From Parendozoicomonas haliclonae (GTDB lineage: Bacteria; Pseudomonadota; Gammaproteobacteria; Pseudomonadales; Endozoicomonadaceae), in contig NZ_FWPT01000002.1 of NCBI RefSeq assembly GCF_900174585.1, forward strand, positions 186,001-250,000: a stretch of 64,000 nucleotides of DNA, in the 5' to 3' direction. Made by a program: the position numbers and the translations under genes. Of the stretch, positions 60,601 to 64,000 are shown one piece after another (within the stretch, counting starts at the first letter, position 1; every line of letters starts with the position of its first letter). The notes beneath the pieces were generated by a model. It made no database searches. It saw only the letters and a program-made list of their open reading frames with translations, and had not been told where the DNA came from.

Positions 60601-62442
60601 GGAGATTTCATCGTGGGACAGGAGTATTGGTGCCTGCCATTGTTGTTCGGAAGGACGCCTCTGCAGTGATGGTGTGGGAAATGCCCGAGTCTGAAACGGA
60701 TACCCCGGCAGAGACACAATGCGCCCCGAATCCAAAGCCAGCGTCCAGTCTACAGAATGACCATCCCGCCAATTGGCAGCCAGCGCTTGCAGAGAGTTTG
60801 ATCGTTGGTCTTTTACCGCCGGCACATCATGCGGTGGATGCAGCAACTGCGGATTTTGATAGCGGGAAAGCTGCTCAAGCAACTCCTCCCGATTGCGCCC
60901 CGTAATTAATACACGGCAGTCAAATGACTCTCGACCTACGGCCAGAGTGTACATGACATCCTGCAGAGAGATGGTTGGGTTTTGAAGCAGCCAATGTTGG
61001 ATATTATCCAGCTGCTGCTTCAAAGCCTCTGGGGTTTTGGCTGAGACAGGAAGAAGAATTTCGTTATCGTCTTTATCCTGGGCAGGCGCCTGAGAAGGAA
61101 CCACGGTATCAGATTCAGACTGTGCCGCCTCAACAATGACATGAACATTGGTACCACTGATACCAAAGGCGCTGACACCCGCCAGTTTGTTTCCCGCACC
61201 CCAGACTATTGGCGTTTGTGAGAGCTGTAGCCCCGGATAATCACCACCCGCTAACAGGGAATGTGATGCGTCCAGTGCAGATGCAGGTCTCTCATGGCTC
61301 TTTAAGACAGCAAGAGCATGCACCAGGCCTGCCAAACCGGCTACGGCTTCCGTATGACCGATCTGCGCTTTCACCGCTCCCAGAGGTAATGCATGTCCCC
61401 TTGCAGCTTCGCTATGACTGAACACCTGTTGCAGCGCCGCGAGTTCAATCGGATCCCCAACTGGGGTGCCGGAACCATGGGTTTCAAGATAACCAATATC
61501 CTCCGGCAGACAGCCCGCATCCGTCAGTGCCTGCTGAATAACGGCTTGTTGTGCCGCCTGATCGGGAGACGTGGGAATTTTTGTACGACCATCATGGTTG
61601 GTGGCCAAGCCGCGTATGATCCCGTTTATGGGCCGTTTTTCTGCCAGTGCCCGCTCCAGAGGCATTAGCACTAATGCAATGCATCCTTCTGCGCGTACAT
61701 AACCATCGGCTTGAGTAGAAAAACTGGCACAGCGGCCTTTAGGAGACAACATTCCGGCCAGCCCAAGACGACAGGTGTACAATGGATCAAGATTGAGCTG
61801 TACGCTACCAACCAAGGCCTGATCGCACTCTCCGGCCTGCAGTGACCGACAGGCCAACGCCAGCGCACTTAGACCTGATGAACTGGCAGTATCAACAACA
61901 CAGGCCATACCACTGAGATTGAGCGCATGGGCTATACGCCCTGCCAACATCGCCCGGTTATCCCCCGTAACCGGTTTGGCATCCGGGTTCAGAAATGGTT
62001 GTTGTTCCTTTGATCCGGCTAAACAGCAAGAAAAATCATCCTGACTGGCACCGACAAAGACACCGGTTTTGCAGTCCGTAAGAGCAGTATTAGTTAGTCC
62101 ACTCTGCTCAAGAGCATGGTAGGCCGTCTGCAGCATAAGCCTTTGCCGAGGATCCATCCCCGTGGCTTCTGCATCTGATAGCTGGAAAAAGCCAGCATCA
62201 AAGTGATCATAATTTTCCAGCCAGCCAGCACGTTTCCCGTATTGGCTCCAGAGTTGAAACATGTCCTTATCAGACAAGTGGTCTGGTATACGATTCGGCG
62301 GGCAATCGCGAATACAGCGATCAACACTATAAATATTTGAATTAGATAAACAGTTCCATTTGGATCTATTATTTAAAGCCTGATCAGACCGGTCTTCATC
62401 TCCGGGCAAGAGAGCCGCTATTCCACCAATGGCGTACTGCAC
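50350..62442 (-). CDS. Modular type I polyketide synthase, first protein (4030 residues)
   Basis: The start is GTG 62442, with GAGGGG 5 bases upstream (plus-strand 62448-62453); the ATG 3 bases upstream is out of frame. Domains with approximate residues: KS 1-440, ACP 601-680 / KS 702-1120, ER 1321-1634, KR 1655-1915, ACP 1941-2015 / KS 2043-2475, cMT 2770-3037, KR 3047-3495, ACP 3511-3585 / KS 3607-4030. No acyltransferase occurs anywhere in the protein. Short post-KS linkers end in the LPxYPF-type motif found where ATs have been lost (LPGYPFQTRAF, LPVYPYNKTTF). The first KS has Ser for the nucleophile Cys; the other three keep Cys. The protein stops right after a KS, so module 3 continues in the next, overlapping gene. 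This protein acts first because it carries the loading-type KS and is upstream in the transcript. Confidence 0.93.
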   Translation of the reverse strand: MQYAIGGIAALLPGDEDRSDQALNNRSKWNCLSNSNIYSVDRCIRDCPPNRIPDHLSDKDMFQLWSQYGKRAGWLENYDHFDAGFFQLSDAEATGMDPRQRLMLQTAYHALEQSGLTNTALTDCKTGVFVGASQDDFSCCLAGSKEQQPFLNPDAKPVTGDNRAMLAGRIAHALNLSGMACVVDTASSSGLSALALACRSLQAGECDQALVGSVQLNLDPLYTCRLGLAGMLSPKGRCASFSTQADGYVRAEGCIALVLMPLERALAEKRPINGIIRGLATNHDGRTKIPTSPDQAAQQAVIQQALTDAGCLPEDIGYLETHGSGTPVGDPIELAALQQVFSHSEAARGHALPLGAVKAQIGHTEAVAGLAGLVHALAVLKSHERPASALDASHSLLAGGDYPGLQLSQTPIVWGAGNKLAGVSAFGISGTNVHVIVEAAQSESDTVVPSQAPAQDKDDNEILLPVSAKTPEALKQQLDNIQHWLLQNPTISLQDVMYTLAVGRESFDCRVLITGRNREELLEQLSRYQNPQLLHPPHDVPAVKDQRSNSLQALAANWRDGHSVDWTLALDSGRIVSLPGYPFQTRAFPTPSLQRRPSEQQWQAPILLSHDEISANVLTICASVLGIDRNDLKPDIALRDQGLSSILTQVLHQKLESLCAGTLPKTLLFNYQTPAAVIGYLQKTGVSPSTKETNQQVKDERIAIVGIGCRFPGSINNPEQFWELLISGKDGIEPLTNQRWAASFNRELPQGAGLLDDISHFDAAAFGIPESALEEMDPQMAVLFQVVQQALTDAGLTRDQLRGSRTGVFIGISSNEHLSRRMQGDITANTLLFTAHSAMVGRLSYWLDLHGPNLAIDTACSSSLVAIHKACQSLRAGECDLAIAGGVNLLLDPATTFYYQKLGVLSPTSRCRTFSTEADGYVRAEGSGIVILTRCNNAGVETALHTQAPRGFIAGSAVNHDGYSQGMTAPNGLAQQAVIHSALQQAGCGAGDIGYAEAHGTGTALGDPVEVEALNAVYGQGRDADRPLLLGAVKSNIGHTESAAGVAGLIKVVLALEHGELPANLNSQPLSSAIPWEELSLKVVSENQPGPASRWACVSSFGFSGTNAHAIIQRASIEEGQSQAIVRPYSPPVVTASDAVPELGWKPLGVSFDSHPPSLYNLSWELCGEAGPWPSEMDLSISEENDHLVIWTLSGTRDTARQQVMAAIDKALAMLQMAIKRQEPSQPLVWLLTEDDNEASRLMVAALQGLSRVFVAEHSEQSFYCITVAHNQGAIEACLKDRPAESVVIWKENGFHGLRLRSASPEFGLETQQRKLIIQQPGQLGGFGITSSPRQSPEAGEVEIAVRCAGLNFRDVMNILGLYPGEAGEPGLEVSGTVSRVGEGCQRLKSGDAVYGLAPGGFSQYTTTNEQYLCRKGEWLDYSQAAGIPVVWLTAWHALVTLGNLQAGETVLIHCAAGGVGMAAVQIARFRGARVIATASARKWDALREMGVEHLFSSRDTGFYQGIRELFPDNGESGVDLILNSLTGDILDRSLDLLTAQGTFIELGKVDIRSAEWLAEHYPEISYHHFDLMSVAAANPDHITATLQHLNGLFEQKVFQPLPVQTFPLSDSEKALRFMAGAHHIGKLVLENDLGSSRSSIQTTSEPIALSPHAEEIIVISGGTGAMGIHLAGWLRTQVSATLLLVGRKPLTSKQQSLLGQWQTDADRKSDSKAATKASVRFWQGDISSPEIADALCDEIRPQGRVIAVYHLAGVIEDCALIKANPEQFERVMAGKVWGAWNLHHRLVRYWPAANLVLFSSVSGLFGIPGQGSYVTANASLEGLANLRRAQSLPVQIIYWGHWAGTGMASDMTESQWHYIHQQGLQALDPDQALDAWEPVLAQPEQSTSVAILSLDLQSDKVTALPLIKPLLPEEVSSEAKALSCSDKGGEKGDQDNQQAIEPTREHLQQLIISGLQRILPGGASHLDMGRPLEGQGLDSLLGVEFRRYLNNKLALNLPASLLFDYPTIKTLIDHLMETLDSQSDNRGASDSPSPDAIKGKKDAIAIIGMGCRFPGGVTSPEQFWQLLEQGTDAITSIPDRGWEPEAFYSHEAGTPSRMICRAGGFLDHIYDFDNEFFEVLPKEATYLDPRLRLFMEVAWEALQRAGQTCTGLLNSMTSVYAGFCGSEYQSTVMADADTITPYSLLGTSFSAMAARLSYWLGLNAANLAIDTACSSSLVAVDLACQSLLQGHADLAIAGGANLILGPESSIYFSQLKALSPTDRCHSFGDKADGYVRAEGCGVVVLKRLSQALADGDRVDGVIRATAVNHDGQSQGPTAPNGRAQSRLLQSALQSAGVNAEQVAYIEAHGTGTPLGDPVETNALADVFASPDKSLLIGSVKSNIGHTEAAAGIAGLIKTVLCLQKRYVPPSLNAQQVNPRCTALLPHSDNGEEKPPSLKVVTAGTSLPDADQPVLAGVSAFGFSGTNAHVLVESPPHNKQSEQPSFAETVLIILSAKTPRALMMQAVNLQQYIDEYPATNLEQLAHSLALTRDGFAWRLAFLADSLADINQKLEQYLSLVRSDSAPDKTTAVTEDKWDGLWQSSPESDMPERHRDNVPVAPSLALTTLADLFTQGYDLDWSVVYPNVRRPLLRLPVYPYNKTTFRFQSHPQKQPSYKQQAEPRHPQGFQLKGRCWTQYPLSATDRPDEFPIDQENQLLEILNQLSVRAIMEALPVLGVETTPGCTFDPEVFPDPLSAHIPRRRLYRRLLTILRNNGYCLPVADGHSWQWQEPHQAASVNTLIPEQQKSHPAVRLFKRCAPQLGQVLSGTVDPLSLVFPDGDSQDVMGIYRDMATSRLINQQVAQQVAALARGLSGPVRILEIGAGTGSTTESVLRELADTPVHYTFTDIGQRFVTMARSSLIGLDNPNHRFTFETLDISQNPAGSPVSQLGPYDIVIAVNVLHATPDIQQCLKHIRTLCAPSGQFIFVEMLKPVPWLDLIFGLLDGWWCFTDHPQRTEHPLINASQWFEQLSAAEFHGGRVVPVPGSGAFQKLLMASASDVVLLGDPEQGADKDTRHWLCICSSATDVNGITGQLTASGESCEWLQLESVANAQSLMERAPTDILYFPAVDGEGLLEQVWSACEPLLIFLRRLLKVEHDLDSTAVEVRSFWMITRGAQPFDDETVPDSLSASLALSCTAGLLRAIHQEMPEIHCRHLDFSAESSLPQQRPQLIETILSESILSEPMLILHWHKGECYRLTMDSLPAESPRAVTLTKNGSYLITGGFGAVGQAWMEYLVEHGARTLILLGRNSPSQSVEKRLASLRADGITIHCVHGDIGQPQTLAELFKKDWLQAGDGLKGVIHAAGTIHDITLAGLSWEVMADVLSAKALGAWQLHQLTCGRALDFFVLCSSVVTVAGGPGQGAYIAANLLLDTLAEFRIRSGLPACSLNLPVIPDFGMAARHPPRPEALAAFARDGVYPMQASSLSVLLAQTMAQSHCGQLMVYPEPAASSVTADGIKTDTRQTGIDDSRSKDKLTRSELDRLLCQSLGWPEDHQLSPRQSFREMGLDSLVAVEIRSRLMKRVGRPLPISLLYDFPTPERLYSFLTENADDPAPNSKPCTSTAPDRRIAIIGMGCRYPGGADSPEEFWELLKSGTDAVGPVPKSRLNTMTGTGFSNIEGGFLENIYLFDAGFFGIAPAEARELDPQLFVMMQTAWNALERAGQRRETLYGSDTGVWIGLYANGHQGRMLNLPDSAINATNLINSEHSAMVGRLSYSLGLQGPNMPINTGCSSSLVAIHQACLGLLNDDCSLAVAGGVSLIERPGHYPMLARMNVLSPRFRCRPFAADADGFVPAEGCGMVVLKRLEDARRDGDPVLAVISASAINQDGHSQGPTAPNGEAQIQLLRKTLKRTGLEGSDIDYMEAHGTGTRLGDPLEARAVGEVYGRGRRDSELLWMGSAKGNIGHSEAAAGVAGVIKTVLAMNHGSIPASLHCSELSPEIPWHSLNLTVPREQIPWPVNTKDKRRAAVSAFGISGTNAHLILEEPDHE
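51690..56315 (-). other. PKS module 2: KS-cMT-KR-ACP
   Basis: KS has IDTACSSSL (55801-55803). cMT has ILEIGAGTGSTTES (about 53828-53877). KR has TGGFGAVG and Tyr in GQGAYIAAN (52225-52227). ACP has GLDSL (Ser 51790-51792). The predicted output is an alpha-methyl-beta-hydroxy unit. Confidence 0.85.
56400..60340 (-). other. PKS module 1: KS-ER-KR-ACP (no AT, no DH)
   Basis: KS has IDTACSSSL (59863-59865), HGTGT and KSNIGH. ER has AGLNFRDVMNILGLYPG and AAGGVGMAAVQIARFRGA. KR has SGGTGAMG, VIED and Tyr in GQGSYVTAN (57001-57003). ACP has GLDSL (Ser 56503-56505). No dehydratase precedes the ER. Confidence 0.85.
60400..62442 (-). other. PKS loading module: KS(Ser)-ACP
   Basis: The active-site motif reads VDTASSSGL instead of VDTACSSSL (Ser codon 61882-61884). 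HGSGT and KAQIGH keep both His residues. This KS cannot condense in the normal way but may decarboxylate a malonyl-ACP to give the starter, like KSQ domains. The first 55 residues diverge from the usual KS start (YAIGGIAALLPG). ACP has DQGLSSI with the pantetheine Ser at 60508-60510. Confidence 0.82.
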
Positions 62443-62761
62443 ACATTCCCCTCAAAGCTCGCCAATAACCATTGCTTGGAGAAAAGTAGTCGTACACGTC
62501 TGATATCTTCAAGTCGATCAAGGACAGGTTTTAGAAGTCAGCTTAAATTTGCCGCTACCAAACTGTAACAAACAGTCTATTCTTGTCTTCTATTTTTCAA
62601 CATGAGTGAACAGCATATTGCCTTAATGCACCGTAGTACCTAATCACTGGGTTATTTAATTATAACGTTGAGAAAATTTGTTATATCTCCTCTAACGGCT
62701 GGATATGTAATTTGTATTCTATTATCCAGACTACCGAGCTAAACAGAAAGAGATCTTCATT
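62443..62761. other. Divergent intergenic region upstream of the PKS operon
   Basis: These roughly 320 A+T-rich bases between the PKS start (minus) and a small secreted-protein gene (plus) must hold the PKS promoter. On the minus strand, TATAAT occurs at 62659-62664, without a good -35 element. A small dyad ACTGT-AACAA-ACAGT lies near 62563-62577. No gene is visible. Confidence 0.4.
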
Positions 62762-63229
62762 ATGTTTGCACGAAAGTATATAAACACTTTTTGTGGTGGA
62801 ACTGTTATGGCTGCCCTAATGGCCATCGGATCTTCACAGATACAGGCAGATGAAAGAAATTCTTATGACCAGCTAAAAGATTGCTACTTCGGACCCGCGT
62901 CCTGCAAAGTTACGTTCAACTTCCAACAGTGCAAGCCAATGGTGCCCGTCACTGACGCTGTCACAAAATCTGCAGAGAGAATATTGGAAGCTAATCTTAC
63001 CAATTGGCAGCCATATCACTTAATGGGTGAGGATAAGATAAATCATGACATCATTCTCACTAACCACTTCCGTTATTTTATAAACTTTGATGCAGATCCG
63101 GTATGGGCGACTGAATCGATAGTAGCCTCAGAAACAGGTGACATTTATATTGTGTTCCATACTGACAGCACGAAATATCTCTTATCAAAATGCACACCTA
63201 ATGCGTTTAGCATCTACCAACAAGAATGA
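62762..63229 (+). CDS. Small secreted cysteine-containing protein of unknown function
   Basis: The 155-residue protein has a signal peptide (MFARKYINTFCGG, core MAALMAIGSS, cleavage likely after IQA) and a mature part of about 126 residues with four Cys (KDCYFGPASCK, QQCKP, SKCTP), enough for two disulfides. It is A+T-rich compared with the PKS genes. It lies between the PKS operon and the thioesterase gene but on the opposite strand. I do not recognise the family, and a pathway role is unproven. ATG 62762 is the first in frame. Confidence 0.65.
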   Translation: MFARKYINTFCGGTVMAALMAIGSSQIQADERNSYDQLKDCYFGPASCKVTFNFQQCKPMVPVTDAVTKSAERILEANLTNWQPYHLMGEDKINHDIILTNHFRYFINFDADPVWATESIVASETGDIYIVFHTDSTKYLLSKCTPNAFSIYQQE

Positions 63230-63279
63230 ATTTAACACTGTGAAATAACAGGGTCATCAAGGCAGCCCCTATCATCCCT

Positions 63280-63332
63280 GATCGGAACTTCACTTCCAAA
63301 AATTTAAAATTAGAACAGTGAAGATTCCGATC
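63280..63332. repeat. Large imperfect inverted repeat between convergent genes
   Basis: GATCGGAACTTCACT pairs with AGTGAAGATTCCGATC over 15 bp with one bulged A, around a 22-nt A+T-rich loop. It lies 51 bases after the small secreted-protein stop and 54 bases beyond the thioesterase stop. A bidirectional terminator is the simplest reading; there is no strong T run immediately after. Confidence 0.5.
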
Positions 63333-63385
63333 CTTCTAGTTACAAATAGGATTAACTCATCTAAAACAGAATTAAAAAATAAAAA

Positions 63386-64000
63386 TCAAGAATGACTCAA
63401 CAAGGTATCAACAATCATCTTAATAATTTCCCCTCTGTTCATTTCCAGAAAGAAATGATTCCCTTGATACTGATAATGGCTATGATTTAGCGTCGTGTAA
63501 AGCGACCATTTTCTTATGAAGTCCTGGATTGCCACATCATCACAATCCCCGGCAAGCGTAGTAATAGGTACTGAAACCGTGTTGGCGTAATGTCCACTCC
63601 AGGACTCCACCATGGCATAGTCTGTTTTCAAAATCGGCAACAACATTTGCAACAGTGCAGTTTCTGACTGCAACACTTTAGGAATGCTACCTAGCCGGGT
63701 TAACAGCGCAATGATCTGATCATCGTCTTTGTCAGACAGAAACAGTTTGCGCTGATAATGAGGAGGCTCACAACCTGACAAAAAAATATGGACTGGCACC
63801 GGGAACTGAAATGACGGTGCGGAACGAACAATTTCATAACTGAGCATGGCGCCCATACTGTGCCCGAACAGACTATATGACTCCCCTTCCTGCAAGCGCT
63901 GACTCATCTGGTGAACCAGATCCGCAACCATGTCCTCTATAGTCGTAAGTAATGGTTCGTGAAAACGACTCCCACGCCCCGGCAGAGATAAGGGAACAAA
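63386..64000 (-). CDS. Type II thioesterase of the PKS cluster (5' end outside window)
   Basis: This alpha/beta hydrolase removes wrong acyl groups from carrier proteins in PKS and NRPS lines. The frame is open to the window edge; 204 residues are visible of about 240-250 expected. The first visible residues FVPLSLPGRGSRFHEPL match the conserved LPGRG block. The nucleophile elbow is SLFGHSMGAMLSYE, the Asp lies in TLAGDCDDV and the catalytic His in GNHFFLE, so the triad is complete. An ATG at 63931 is internal, not the start. It is on the same strand as the PKS genes and upstream of them, separated by the divergent small gene, so it has its own promoter or belongs to a further upstream operon outside the window. 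Confidence 0.9.
   Translation of the reverse strand, partial: FVPLSLPGRGSRFHEPLLTTIEDMVADLVHQMSQRLQEGESYSLFGHSMGAMLSYEIVRSAPSFQFPVPVHIFLSGCEPPHYQRKLFLSDKDDDQIIALLTRLGSIPKVLQSETALLQMLLPILKTDYAMVESWSGHYANTVSVPITTLAGDCDDVAIQDFIRKWSLYTTLNHSHYQYQGNHFFLEMNRGEIIKMIVDTLLSHS

Noticed and set aside
27960-61170. A recurring 12-base motif (GGCATTGGTACC and close variants) spaced along the PKS genes, looking like a dispersed repeat or CRISPR-like array
   Set aside because: Each copy encodes the conserved SGTNAH segment of a KS domain, and spacing equals module length. It is protein conservation, not a DNA repeat.

Overview
The window is bacterial DNA with about 50% G+C. Its housekeeping genes (AdhE, a TyrP/Mtr-type permease, an OmpR-type two-component system, a Yej/Dpp-type peptide ABC transporter) look gammaproteobacterial. 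Several large secreted or eukaryote-like proteins and short terminal-inverted-repeat elements would fit a marine, possibly host-associated lineage such as the Oceanospirillales/Endozoicomonadaceae. That placement is inference; no rRNA or other taxonomic marker is present.

Layout. 1-6.7 kb: the 3' part of adhE, a secreted protein with an EF-hand-like loop, and a small periplasmic protein divergent from an OmpR/EnvZ-type regulator-kinase pair. 6.7-14.7 kb: a secreted serine-rich protein with a degenerate GTPase-like C-terminus, an aromatic amino acid permease, a J-domain protein with a strongly basic patch, and a secreted metallophosphoesterase. 14.75-18.5 kb: two 266-bp MITE-like elements flanking a myo-inositol oxygenase with a Tat-like leader, a DUF2804 protein, a small membrane protein and a stress-type membrane protein. 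18.6-24.7 kb: a four-gene peptide-type ABC importer. 24.7-26.8 kb: three unrecognised proteins, one with a possible papain-like/NlpC-like core.

27.0-64 kb (minus strand): a very large modular type I polyketide synthase in two overlapping genes of 4030 and about 7790 residues, with a type II thioesterase running off the right edge. Reading order is KS(Ser)-ACP / KS-ER-KR-ACP / KS-cMT-KR-ACP / KS || KR-ACP / KS-AT-DH-KR-ACP / KS-DH-cMT-ER-KR(Tyr to His)-ACP / KS-KR-ACP / KS-cMT-KR-ACP / KS-dead AT, where || is the protein boundary.

Nine ketosynthases share one intact acyltransferase, so most modules must be charged by an AT acting in trans (either this one or one outside the window). The line ends after a KS plus a dead AT, with no ACP or thioesterase, so it is incomplete here. 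Unusual points are the Cys-to-Ser loading KS, the split module joined by an ATGAGTGA overlap, the fungal highly-reducing-PKS-like domain order in module 5 with an altered KR, and an ER in a module that has no DH. This assembly line is the best candidate for an undescribed system. The exported-looking myo-inositol oxygenase and the MITE ends placed directly before transcription units are the next most interesting points.
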